Origin: Celerinatantimonas yamalensis
Lineage (GTDB): Bacteria > Pseudomonadota > Gammaproteobacteria > Enterobacterales > Celerinatantimonadaceae
Length of the DNA: 64,000 bases
Reading direction: 5' to 3'
Assembly: GCF_046054155.1 (NCBI RefSeq)
Contig: NZ_JBEQCT010000013.1
Coordinates: 1 to 64,000, forward strand
Part shown: piece after piece, positions 45,777-54,734 of the stretch
Layout: every line of letters starts with the position of its first letter
Position numbering within the stretch: the stretch's first letter is position 1
Notes under the pieces: model-generated
Seen by the model: the letters and a program-made list of their open reading frames with translations, nothing else
Told to the model about the DNA's origin: nothing
Database searches by the model: none
Program-made: the position numbers and the translations under genes

Positions 45777-48700
45777 ATGTTCGAAGGCTAGCAAAACTTC
45801 GGGACACCACCATGTGGTTTCCTTTACTAGCTGGTCTTTTAATGACCGCTGCGGTTGCATGGATTCTCAATTATCAAAACGAATATGAGTTGAATGTATA
45901 CACAAATACGCTCGCCAACAATGCAGAAAGTCTGATAGAAGAGCGCTTTCAACACGTTGAACATGCTTTGAAAGGAACACGTGGTGCAATCGTCACCGTG
46001 GGCGTCGATAAAATCACTCGCCAACAATTCGAAGACTACATCAATAGTCGTGATATACCGCATGAATTTCCCGGTGTCATGGGGTTTGGTTTTATAAGGC
46101 GCGTTCCTGTTGCCCAAGAGGCTCGGTTTCTGGCGCAGGCAAGAACCGATGGTGCGCCGAATTTCACCATCCGAACACTCACGCCGCATCATGGTGATAG
46201 ATTTATCATCCAATATATCTACCCGCTTAAAAGAAATAGACAAGCGATGGGGTTCGATATTGCCTCAGAGAAAAATCGCCGCACAGTTGCCATATTGGCC
46301 GCTAGGAATGATAAGGCATACATCACAGCACCTATCTCACTGGTTCAGGATCACAATCAATCACATCGAGGAGCGCTGGTACTGCTGCCTATTTACCCCA
46401 AGGGCGTACAGTTAAATACATCAGAGGCGAGAGAAAAGGCGGTGTTAGGCTGGTCATACGCACCAGTCATTATTGATGATGTATTAGCCAATATAGGTTC
46501 GATTACCAAGCAAGCCTTGTTGAGTCTGAGCAACTTGACCGAGTCTCAGCCCTTTTACCGTTCCTCAAATACAGATGCCTCGGATTTAGTCACCGAAAAG
46601 GTCATTCGCGATATTTTTGTGTTAGGCCAACATTGGAAAATGATCATTATCCCTACAGTCGATGCAGTCAAACGCGTCAAGTCATGGGATATCGGCTGGG
46701 TGATTGTCTTGGGTTTAACGCTCACCTTGGGTAGTTTGTTAGCCATTAATGCATTACAACCAAATCCATTGACTGACGCTCAAAATGATGACGTTTATCC
46801 TATAGGTTTTCAGAGCATCCTTACTTTTTTTCAAAGTTCTCAATTTAATCGGACATGGCCATATGGCTCTTTAATCATCCTTCTAATTCTCTTAGTCTCA
46901 AGCTGGTTTATTGTAAAAAACAATTTTAAAAATGTGAGTAACGATCTTTTGAAGGCAGAGGAGAAGACTCTTTCGAGCCTCAACCGAGAAGCAATTAAGT
47001 ACCGCCGTGATGTCCTTTTTCTGACGAACTCGTCCCCTATTACAGCACTGATGCATCAGCACGCAGCCAATCATGCACAGAGGCGCTTGTCATCGCAAAA
47101 ATGGGATAAGCGCTTAGCGGACATCTTTAGGGCATACATGCTCTCTAATCCGGATGTTTATCAAGTGCGCTTGATTGAAGCCAACCACGGGTGGCAAGAG
47201 GCAGTCAAAGTACAACGGATGGGCGAGTCACTTGAGGTGCTCCCAAAAGAATTACTTCAGCCGAAAGGAAACGAACCTTACATTGCTAAAACTCTTCAAG
47301 TGAAAACAGGGAAAGTATATGTATCTGATATGAATCTTAACCGTGAATTTGGCAAAGTAGCGAACCCAGACCAACCTGTCTGGCGGTTTTCCACGCCCCT
47401 ATTTCATGCTAATGGAAGCCCCTTTGGGATCATTATTATCAATGTCAGTGCAGACCGTCTTTTAACCACACTTTCAGACAATATTCCGCAAGAAAACACG
47501 CTTTATGTGACCAATAGTAATGGTGATTTTTTGCTTCACCCTAATCCATTAAAAACATTTACATTTGAACATGGCCATTCCTATCGCTGGAAAGATGAAT
47601 TTACGCCTGCGGCTTTATGGCCAAACTTAAGCTTGTTCAATTTGAATCATTTTCAAAGTCAACAAGGGGATGTTTTGGTTAAGCAAGGTCACTTTTTACT
47701 CAGAGAGCATTCACCTAAGAGCGCGCTGCAAATTTATAGTGTGAGATCGCTATTCTCAGTGATCAAAAAAATTGGCTTGCAGATTGGGATGGTGATTTTA
47801 CTTCTACTGATGTTGGTTGTGGTCAGTATTACGATCCAATATTGGGCTTGGTTGACGGCAATAAAACGGCAGAGGGAGATTTGGCATAGTCAATTAGAAG
47901 CTCAGCGCACCAAAGATATGGTACGTTTCAAAGTCTTATTAGAGACATCCCCCGATGCAACCTTGATTACTGATGAAGCAGGCACCATTCAAATCGTCAA
48001 TAAACAAGCTGAGCACATGTTTGGCTATGATCGCAGTGACCTTGAAGGCCAACCGATCCACAAGCTACTACCTGGCCGCTTCCGACAAGCGCATAAAGAC
48101 CATGTTAAAGCGTACATGCAGCAGCCTCAGTCACGATTATTAGGGTCTAACAAAGAGCTTTTTGGATTAAATGTTGATGGCAATCAGTTCCCTGTTGAAA
48201 TCAACTTAAATGCCGTAAGACTCGATGAACAATTACTGGTCTATGCTTCTGTGCGCGATATCAGCACCCGACTAGCGATGGAAAATCAACTACGTAGTGC
48301 ATTGCGAGAAGCAGAGCAAGCCACTGAATCTAAAAGCGTATTTTTGGCCAACACCAGTCACGAAATACGCACGCCACTCAATGCTGTGATTGGTTTAACC
48401 TATTTACTCGACAAAGAACCATTGACAGAGGGGCAACATCAGTTAGTCGACAAAATTCAGATTTCTGGAAAATCCTTGCTTGGCATTATTAATGACGTAT
48501 TGGATTTGTCGAAAATCGAAGCAAACGAAATGGCCCTTGAAGAAAAACCTGTCGAGTTAAAAGAGCTCATTGAAGAGGTCGCTGGCATTTTCGACATACA
48601 AGCAGAGGCAAAAAATTTAGAATTTCATCTTAATATAGATCCTAATCTGCCTTCTTGGGTGATCTCTGACAGTGTCAGGCTGCGTCAGATCTTGGTGAAT

Positions 48701-50584
48701 TTGCTCAGTAATGCGCTTAAATTTACCCATTCAGGGGAAATTTCGATCGGCGCTGAATTACAACCCCATGAACAACCGTTATCCGACAATCATATCGGTA
48801 TACGTTTCAAGGTGAAAGACACCGGGATTGGTATTCCGATCAAATCACAAAAACAATTATTTCAACCATTTATGCAAGCCGATACCAGCACAACGCGCCG
48901 TTTTGGTGGCACGGGGCTGGGCTTATCGATCGTTCGAAAATTAGTTGATCTGATGGGGGGTTCGCTGGGCATGGAGAGTGCTGAGGGGGCAGGCAGTACC
49001 TTCTGGGTCAACTTACCCCTTAAAGTTCCAACACTTGACGACATTGCCGAGCAAGAAAATCAAAACCTTACCCTGTTCGTACTGATTGCCGAAGATAACC
49101 CTGCGGATGCAAGCCGAATGCAAAAAATGACTCGCGCTCTAGGTTGGCGCTCGCAAATCGTCAATAATGGCGCAGAACTCGTTCAAACAGTCACTCATCG
49201 CAAAGAGAATAACTTACGTCCGCCGGACGCTCTGCTGGTCGATTGGCAGATGCCGATCATGGATGGTTTAGATGCTCTAAATTTGCTGGCGTCTCAAATT
49301 GGACGTGAACATTTACCCGCCGTATTAATGATTTCCGCCTACGAACGTGAAACGATTGTCCCACTCGACTCGGAGTGTTATGTGAGCAAATTTTTAAACA
49401 AACCGGTCGATTCCTCTGCACTATTTAACGCTGTGAATGATGTGGTCACCGAGCATACCGGTAACTCCAAACGGGTTCTCCAATCCACCAATACCGAGAC
49501 GATCTTAGCAAAATGGTTGCCAAACATGAATTTGCTGGTGGTAGACGACAGCTCGATCAACCTCGAAGTAGTTTGCAGCATTTTAGAGCGAAATGGGGCC
49601 ATAACCGATGCGGCCACGAGCGGCCAAGAAGCGCTTGAACGGCTCAAAGAGGGAGCTGCTGACTATGATGCGGTCTTGATGGATGTACAAATGCCTGGAA
49701 TGGACGGTCTTGAAACAACCCGCCTGATTCGTCACTCACTGGGTTTAACCGAGTTACCCATTATTGCGCTGACCGCTGGCGCTCTGTTAGAAGAGAAAAA
49801 ACGCGCCCTCGATTCTGGCATGAACTATTTTCTCACCAAACCTATCAATGCGTCACAACTCATTAATGTGCTGCGAACCTCTTATGAAGCATACCGAGGC
49901 AAAGAGATCCCATTAGAGGCTATCGACCCAGCAGATGCGGACAATGCCGTCGATACTGCAAACGACAACTGGCCAACGATTACAGGGCTAAATAACACTC
50001 AAGCTAAAAATCTGTTGCTTGGCGATAAAGAGCTATTTCTAAGAACATTAGAGGGCTTGTTACAAGAACACGCCAACCTCGCAGAGCTGCCAACGTCGAA
50101 TATCGATGCACCTGAATCAGAAGCTTTGCGACTAAGCCTCGCCGCTCAAGTGCATAAACTGCGAAGTAATGCCGGAATGGTTGGGGCTAAGAATATGCAA
50201 CAACTTGCATCACAAACTGAACAAGCCTTGCGAACACCAAATACACCCACCAAGGAATTGTTGAGCCAACTTGCTCTCTCGCTCAACGAATTAGAGCAAG
50301 CCAGCCAAGAAGTGTTAGCAACTTGGCAACAAGAGAAGCATGTCGCAACGACAGTGGGCCAAAATACAACGCCTCTTAAAGCTGAGACTCTCCAGCAAAT
50401 TTTGAAGTTACTCACCGAGCAAGATTTAAATGCACCGGAAGAAGTAGAAAAACATAGTGCAGAATTTAGAGAAGCGCTAGGCGATGATGATTTTAATCAA
50501 CTCCAAGATTGCTTGATGAAGCTTAACTACCAGCAGGCCATCACATTACTGGAGCCTCTTAAAAAGACGATTGGAGAGCGATAA
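45773..50584 (+). CDS. Giant CHASE hybrid kinase with two receivers and Hpt
   Basis: A 1603-residue membrane sensor. Order: helix 12-34; CHASE domain (about 75-215); helices near 305-327 and 363-383; a second extracytoplasmic sensor of Cache type (about 385-660); helix 664-695; PAS (about 715-840); HisKA with His863 (TSHEIRTPLN); HATPase (about 970-1085); receiver 1 with Asp1157 (VDWQMPIMDG); receiver 2 with Asp1304 (MDVQMPGMDG); Hpt with His1461 (HKLRSNAG); and a C-terminal tail often seen after such Hpt domains. It can relay phosphate to the receivers of the flanking genes, which it overlaps (4 bp upstream) or abuts (4 bp downstream). Confidence 0.93.
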   Translation: MNVRRLAKLRDTTMWFPLLAGLLMTAAVAWILNYQNEYELNVYTNTLANNAESLIEERFQHVEHALKGTRGAIVTVGVDKITRQQFEDYINSRDIPHEFPGVMGFGFIRRVPVAQEARFLAQARTDGAPNFTIRTLTPHHGDRFIIQYIYPLKRNRQAMGFDIASEKNRRTVAILAARNDKAYITAPISLVQDHNQSHRGALVLLPIYPKGVQLNTSEAREKAVLGWSYAPVIIDDVLANIGSITKQALLSLSNLTESQPFYRSSNTDASDLVTEKVIRDIFVLGQHWKMIIIPTVDAVKRVKSWDIGWVIVLGLTLTLGSLLAINALQPNPLTDAQNDDVYPIGFQSILTFFQSSQFNRTWPYGSLIILLILLVSSWFIVKNNFKNVSNDLLKAEEKTLSSLNREAIKYRRDVLFLTNSSPITALMHQHAANHAQRRLSSQKWDKRLADIFRAYMLSNPDVYQVRLIEANHGWQEAVKVQRMGESLEVLPKELLQPKGNEPYIAKTLQVKTGKVYVSDMNLNREFGKVANPDQPVWRFSTPLFHANGSPFGIIIINVSADRLLTTLSDNIPQENTLYVTNSNGDFLLHPNPLKTFTFEHGHSYRWKDEFTPAALWPNLSLFNLNHFQSQQGDVLVKQGHFLLREHSPKSALQIYSVRSLFSVIKKIGLQIGMVILLLLMLVVVSITIQYWAWLTAIKRQREIWHSQLEAQRTKDMVRFKVLLETSPDATLITDEAGTIQIVNKQAEHMFGYDRSDLEGQPIHKLLPGRFRQAHKDHVKAYMQQPQSRLLGSNKELFGLNVDGNQFPVEINLNAVRLDEQLLVYASVRDISTRLAMENQLRSALREAEQATESKSVFLANTSHEIRTPLNAVIGLTYLLDKEPLTEGQHQLVDKIQISGKSLLGIINDVLDLSKIEANEMALEEKPVELKELIEEVAGIFDIQAEAKNLEFHLNIDPNLPSWVISDSVRLRQILVNLLSNALKFTHSGEISIGAELQPHEQPLSDNHIGIRFKVKDTGIGIPIKSQKQLFQPFMQADTSTTRRFGGTGLGLSIVRKLVDLMGGSLGMESAEGAGSTFWVNLPLKVPTLDDIAEQENQNLTLFVLIAEDNPADASRMQKMTRALGWRSQIVNNGAELVQTVTHRKENNLRPPDALLVDWQMPIMDGLDALNLLASQIGREHLPAVLMISAYERETIVPLDSECYVSKFLNKPVDSSALFNAVNDVVTEHTGNSKRVLQSTNTETILAKWLPNMNLLVVDDSSINLEVVCSILERNGAITDAATSGQEALERLKEGAADYDAVLMDVQMPGMDGLETTRLIRHSLGLTELPIIALTAGALLEEKKRALDSGMNYFLTKPINASQLINVLRTSYEAYRGKEIPLEAIDPADADNAVDTANDNWPTITGLNNTQAKNLLLGDKELFLRTLEGLLQEHANLAELPTSNIDAPESEALRLSLAAQVHKLRSNAGMVGAKNMQQLASQTEQALRTPNTPTKELLSQLALSLNELEQASQEVLATWQQEKHVATTVGQNTTPLKAETLQQILKLLTEQDLNAPEEVEKHSAEFREALGDDDFNQLQDCLMKLNYQQAITLLEPLKKTIGER

Positions 50585-50588
50585 ACAG

Positions 50589-51542
50589 ATGCTAACAAGC
50601 AATGCAGGGCGCCCTGACATTTTGATTATTGATGACGACAGCGCAGTAATTATGGCCTTACATAAAGCACTATCTAAAATTGGCCGGATCCGGTTTGCAT
50701 CCGATGCAAAACAGGCGCTTTTGTTAATCCAAGAACATTGCCCAAACTTAATATTACTCGATGTCGAACTGCCAGATATGAACGGTTTGGTGTTATGCCC
50801 ACAGTTAAAAGCGGATCCCGATACGGCAGACATCCCGGTAATTTTCATCACCAGTCACACAGAAGATGGCTTTGAGGAGAAAGTATTCAATGCCGGCGCC
50901 TGTGACTATATCACTAAACCACTCCACCCGAGAGTCGTTCTAGCTCGCACACAAACGCATTTAGCGCATCAGCATGCCGAGCAGTTACTCGATGAGCTTG
51001 TTCATACAGACAAGATGACCGGCCTCGCTAACCGAAGCGATTTTATTGAGCGCTTACAAGTTGAATTCAAGCAAGCCCGCCAACGACAAGAATCGTTAAC
51101 GGTCGCGGTGATCGACATCGATGAATTTAAGAAATACAACGATCAATTTGGACCACTCAAGGGAGATGAGTGCATCAAAAGAATAGCTTCGGCCTTGGCG
51201 GAGTGTATCCAGCGACCAGAGGATCGACTCACGCGCTATGGCGGGGCAACGTTTGCACTTATTTTGCCGAACACCCCTGCAAAAGACGCAGAGAAGCTGC
51301 TCCAAGCGCTGCTTAACAGCGCCGAACAGCTCAAAATTACCCATGCACCCAATGCAACTAGGCAATTTGTCACGCTATCCATTGGCTACAGTACTCTGAG
51401 CCATCCGCAAGCAGATAGCGACTTTGATAACTGGTGGGCACTTGTCAAAGTCGCTGAGCATGCACTCGAAGAATCCAAACAAAATGGACGAAACTGCCAT
51501 CGCTATGAGATGTTTGAAACGACACTAACGACGAACGAATGA
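50589..51542 (+). CDS. Response regulator REC-GGDEF with degenerate active site
   Basis: A 317-residue protein starting at ATG 50589, with GGAGAG ten bases before it. An in-frame TTG at 50571 inside the kinase gene is less likely. The receiver (1-120) has Asp58 in LLDVELPD and the KP pair. The GGDEF domain reads GGATF (218-222), so both acidic residues of the signature are lost. The allosteric c-di-GMP site RxxD is intact as RPED (209-212) at the usual distance, as is the metal Asp in VIDIDEFK. It is probably a c-di-GMP receptor rather than a cyclase. The first gene of the cluster has a very similar receiver. Confidence 0.9.
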   Translation: MLTSNAGRPDILIIDDDSAVIMALHKALSKIGRIRFASDAKQALLLIQEHCPNLILLDVELPDMNGLVLCPQLKADPDTADIPVIFITSHTEDGFEEKVFNAGACDYITKPLHPRVVLARTQTHLAHQHAEQLLDELVHTDKMTGLANRSDFIERLQVEFKQARQRQESLTVAVIDIDEFKKYNDQFGPLKGDECIKRIASALAECIQRPEDRLTRYGGATFALILPNTPAKDAEKLLQALLNSAEQLKITHAPNATRQFVTLSIGYSTLSHPQADSDFDNWWALVKVAEHALEESKQNGRNCHRYEMFETTLTTNE

Positions 51543-51600
51543 AGTGTGAATTTAATTTTTATAGCGACAAGCGAACACAACACGGTATTCGATGTTTCTG

Positions 51601-51811
51601 ACCCATTGCCGCGTCACACAGATGAGTCGCTGGAGGTTATTTAGAACATTGAAGTTCGAATACTGAGATGCGCTTAAGTTTATCAACCACCAGACGGTGA
51701 TATCAGCGTATGAAAGTGACATTGCATTTTACAATGACAAACGACGGACACATCGGACTATATGACCTGACTGCACACGAACAATATATTCAGATGAAAA
51801 GCGTGGCTTAA
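51601..51811 (+). pseudogene. Decayed IS3-family transposase C-terminus
   Basis: Reading across stops and a frameshift, the translation gives RWRLFRTLKFEY, stop, then YESDIAFYNDKRRTH, frameshift, GLYDLTAHEQY. This is the end of an IS3-type OrfB (RLWRSLKYE, YNxKRPHxxL, TPxE). At least one in-frame stop and one shift show that it is dead. No intact element ends were identified. Confidence 0.65.
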
Positions 51812-51829
51812 TCAATCCCCCATTCTATT

Positions 51830-52064
51830 GGATCATTACAATTCCATAAAACGATGTTGAATGAGTTTTATCAGGTGACATTTCGTAAGACACGCTACGC
51901 TCACTTAGCGGCTCTACAAAAGATCTGGACGAAAGGATGGTTATAACACTAATGACCCAACTCATCAGGGCAAAATGTGTTGTGGAAGGCCCCCACAGGA
52001 AATATGACTTGATAACAAAACGCTTTGGACAGAAAAGAATTCAACCCCGCTCAAACTGACATAG
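51830..52064 (+). pseudogene. Decayed IS481-like transposase C-terminus
   Basis: Translation gives FHKTMLNEFYQVTFRKTRY, HLAALQKIW, stop at 51944, then in another frame PTHQGKMCCGRPPQE, stop at 52005. FHKTxLNEFYxVxFRK and RPHQGKxCxGRTP are typical of the C-terminal integrase core of IS481-group transposases. The region to 52130 may hold its terminal sequence (GGGGACTGTCCGATC near 52080). It lies next to the IS3-like remnant, so the site has been hit more than once. The rest of the 51543-52132 gap shows no gene. Confidence 0.7.
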
Positions 52065-52132
52065 ATCAGTTCAAAATGAGGGGACTGTCCGATCAAACCT
52101 ACGCGAGTACGGTTTAGACAAACCGAATGCTG

Positions 52133-53035
52133 TTAGGTCTTAAGGTTATGCTTAATCCACTGAGAAAAAGCGCTAAATCTAGGACGAGTTTCATGCCCTT
52201 TCGGACAAATTAGATCGTAGCCTAATCCTGATGGGATACGCTCAAATGGAGCGACTAACTCGCCACTGTCTAGATAGGGCTTAATCAACTGATAACGGCC
52301 CATAGCAATCCCTATTGATTGTCTTGCCGCGACCATCGTCAATTCTTCATGGTTAAAGACATATTTGTATTTCAACACACTAGTATCACGTCCAGTCTCT
52401 TTTAGCCATTGTAGCCATTCCGTCTGAGGAGAAAGAAACTCCAACGACTCGGTACAATGCAAAAAACATGTCTCATGTAACCTAGTATCATCTTTTAACA
52501 ACTCAAAACGCTCAGCGTATTCAGGGGTGCAGACAGGTAATAAGTATTCATCAAATAATCGATAATGATAAAAATCCGAGTGGGTGTTATCTCCGTAGTA
52601 AATAGCGAGATCGACAGGTTGATTCTGAAAATCTAACTTACTGGCTTTGACTCGAATTTTCACATCAAGATATGGATAGATCGTTTGGAAATTAGCAAGA
52701 CGAGGAACTAACCATAAGTGGGCAAAAGTAGGGGCAATACCGATGTATAATTCCCCGCGCAGTTCGTTAAAACGAATATCTTCAATTTCTGAGAACACAC
52801 TGTCGAGTGAGTCAGTAAGAGTGGTCAAAATTCGCCGCCCTTCCTTTGTTAATGCTAGCTTGCGTGTTAAACGGACAAACAGTTTAAACCCTAGCTCTTC
52901 TTCCAGCTTTTTGATCCTTTGGCTAACGGCGCCCTGCGTTAGGCACAACTCTTCTGCTGCAAGGGTAAAACTCAGAAATTTAGCAACCACACTAAAAGTA
53001 TACAGTTGAGCAAGTAAGCTTTGTTTATTGTCCAT
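52133..53035 (-). CDS. LysR-family regulator of the adjacent sugar cluster
   Basis: A 300-residue LysR regulator from ATG 53035 (MDNKQSLLAQLYTF). A further 21 codons upstream would overlap the GH4 leader and precede the usual start. The helix-turn-helix is at about 18-60 (LSFTLAAEELCLTQGAVSQRIKKLEEELG), followed by a linker helix and a two-lobed effector domain (from about 90). The sequence is nearest in style to the DsdC/GcvA branch. It is divergent from the GH4 gene, with a T-N11-A box between them, so it most likely activates the cluster on sensing the substrate. Confidence 0.88.
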   Translation of the reverse strand: MDNKQSLLAQLYTFSVVAKFLSFTLAAEELCLTQGAVSQRIKKLEEELGFKLFVRLTRKLALTKEGRRILTTLTDSLDSVFSEIEDIRFNELRGELYIGIAPTFAHLWLVPRLANFQTIYPYLDVKIRVKASKLDFQNQPVDLAIYYGDNTHSDFYHYRLFDEYLLPVCTPEYAERFELLKDDTRLHETCFLHCTESLEFLSPQTEWLQWLKETGRDTSVLKYKYVFNHEELTMVAARQSIGIAMGRYQLIKPYLDSGELVAPFERIPSGLGYDLICPKGHETRPRFSAFSQWIKHNLKT

Positions 53036-53098
53036 AATGCGCCCATGTATTAATTTGGCTAATAGATAAAAGGAAACATTTGGTTTGTTCCCCCCCAT

Positions 53099-53113
53099 AT
53101 TTCAGTGTGAAAT
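53099..53113. promoter_or_regulatory. LysR-type box between regulator and GH4 gene
   Basis: ATTTCAGTGTGAAAT is a perfect 6-3-6 inverted repeat with the T-N11-A form of LysR sites, 32 bp before the GH4 start. A run of seven C lies beside it (53090-53096). A second 6-3-6 repeat of similar form (TGTGTA, TACACA) is at 54524-54538, before the PTS genes. Confidence 0.6.
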
Positions 53114-53144
53114 TAACACAGCTTATCCAAATGAGGGAATTGAA

Positions 53145-54467
53145 ATGGAAAAACAGTTAAAAATTGCGGTCATCGGCGGAGGCTCGAGTTACACGCCAGA
53201 GTTGATAGAAGGCCTCTTAAAACGCAAAAATGAGCTGCCAATTGGTGAACTCTGGTTAGTAGATATTGAAGATGGCCTAGAAAAAGTGAACATTATTGCT
53301 AACTTAACAAGGCGGATGGTCGAGAAAGCAGGATTAAACATTGATGTTAGAGTCACGCTTGATAGACGCCCTGCTCTGGATAAGGCGGATTTTGTTTGTT
53401 CACAGTTTCGAGCAGGTTGCTTAGAAGCGCGTATTCGAGATGAACGTATTTCTTTGAAATATGGCATGATCGGGCAAGAAACAAATGGTTTAGGCGGTTT
53501 TGCTAATGCGTGTCGAACCATTCCAATTGTATTGGAAATTTGTCGAGATATGGAAGAATTATGCCCAGATGCATGGTTACTTAATTTCACCAATCCATCG
53601 GGTATTGTGACAGAAGCCATTCTCAAACACACAAATGTAAAAGCGGTTGGTTTATGTAATGTACCCGTTATTATGCAAAAGGGTATTGCAAAAATACTGA
53701 ATGCTAAAGAAGATGATTTCATCATGCAGGTGGCAGGATTAAATCATTTAATTTGGGCTCGTCATATCTTACATGAAGGTAAAGATAAACTCGATTTAGT
53801 TATCAACGAAATTCTTAAAGGTAATGATCCTTTAGTCCCATCAAACATTCCTCCATTCGATTGGCCAAAAGATTTGTTACAGAATATGGGAATGATCCCA
53901 TGTGCGTATTTGCGTTACTACTATACCAGCGATGACATTATGCGGCAGGAACAACATGAAGCCGATGGTGAAGGGACTCGTGGTGAAGTGGTCAAAGCGA
54001 TGGAAAAAAACCTGTTTGATATCTATAAAAACCCAGACTTAGCAGAAAAACCGAAGGAATTAGAAAAACGCGGTGGTCAATATTATTCAGAAGCAGCGTG
54101 TGAGTTAATGGCTTCAATCCACAACGATAAGCGAACTATTATGCACGTCAACACGCGTAATAATGGCGCAATTAGTGGATTACCTGATGACTGTGCCGTT
54201 GAAGTTAGCTCTATTATTACCAAAAGTGGCCCGCTTCCTCTAAATGTCGAACCATTCCCAACCGACACATTGCGCCTTATTCAATTGATGAAAGAATTTG
54301 AATCATTAACAGTTGAAGCTGCGGTTACGGGTGATCTTGTTGTGGCAAAACGTGGACTAATTTTGAATCCAATTGTTAACACCGGCACCATATTAGATGA
54401 AGCATTGAAAGAAACCGTCAAAGAAAACTTAGATTTTATGCCTCAGTTTAAATGGATGTTTAAATAA
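53145..54467 (+). CDS. GH4 6-phospho-beta-glucosidase-type hydrolase
   Basis: A 440-residue NAD- and Mn-dependent family 4 glycoside hydrolase acting on 6-phosphorylated disaccharides in the cytoplasm by an oxidation-elimination mechanism. I start at ATG 53145 (MEKQLKIAVIGGG), behind GAGGG. Seen: NAD loop GGGSSYTPELIEG, FTNPSGIVTEA, the metal-site CNVP and GLNHL, and MIGQETNG. Close relatives are CelF/LicH-type 6-phospho-beta-glucosidases; 6-phospho-alpha-glucosidases are less similar. It opens the island. A terminator after it separates it from the PTS operon. Confidence 0.9.
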   Translation: MEKQLKIAVIGGGSSYTPELIEGLLKRKNELPIGELWLVDIEDGLEKVNIIANLTRRMVEKAGLNIDVRVTLDRRPALDKADFVCSQFRAGCLEARIRDERISLKYGMIGQETNGLGGFANACRTIPIVLEICRDMEELCPDAWLLNFTNPSGIVTEAILKHTNVKAVGLCNVPVIMQKGIAKILNAKEDDFIMQVAGLNHLIWARHILHEGKDKLDLVINEILKGNDPLVPSNIPPFDWPKDLLQNMGMIPCAYLRYYYTSDDIMRQEQHEADGEGTRGEVVKAMEKNLFDIYKNPDLAEKPKELEKRGGQYYSEAACELMASIHNDKRTIMHVNTRNNGAISGLPDDCAVEVSSIITKSGPLPLNVEPFPTDTLRLIQLMKEFESLTVEAAVTGDLVVAKRGLILNPIVNTGTILDEALKETVKENLDFMPQFKWMFK

Positions 54468-54523
54468 CAAACCCATGTTATCTACTGACTATTTTTATAG
54501 TTAATAGCACAGTTAAATTTTAT

Positions 54524-54538
54524 TGTGTAATATACACA
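54524..54538. promoter_or_regulatory. Second 6-3-6 palindrome before the PTS genes
   Basis: TGTGTAATATACACA, with T-N11-A form, lies after the GH4 stop and before the terminator. It might be a further site of the LysR regulator or of cAMP-CRP-like control, although the sequence is AT-rich and could be chance. Confidence 0.35.
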
Positions 54539-54568
54539 TGAAAATATTTTTATATCTATAAAATAATT

Positions 54569-54591
54569 GGTGATATTTATATCACCTTTTT
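54569..54591 (+). terminator. Intrinsic terminator between GH4 gene and PTS operon
   Basis: GGTGATA-ttta-TATCACC followed by TTTTT. It has a perfect 7-bp stem and a clear T run. It would end the GH4 transcript or act as an attenuator for the PTS genes downstream. I looked for a BglG/LicT antiterminator site overlapping it and saw none. Confidence 0.8.
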
Positions 54592-54734
54592 CTGTTGATG
54601 GAACTTTTAAAGTTTTTATTATCGATATATTTTAAAATGAATTTATTCTTTATGAGATATTCATCAAAGAAATATATATACAATCCCGATAACATAAAAT
54701 AAAACAACGACCACCTTTAATAAGGAAATAAGCT

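Noticed and set aside
54540..54734. BglG/LicT antitermination site before the PTS genes
   Set aside because: A terminator is present but no sequence overlapping it matches the RNA antiterminator pattern, and no BglG-type gene is near.
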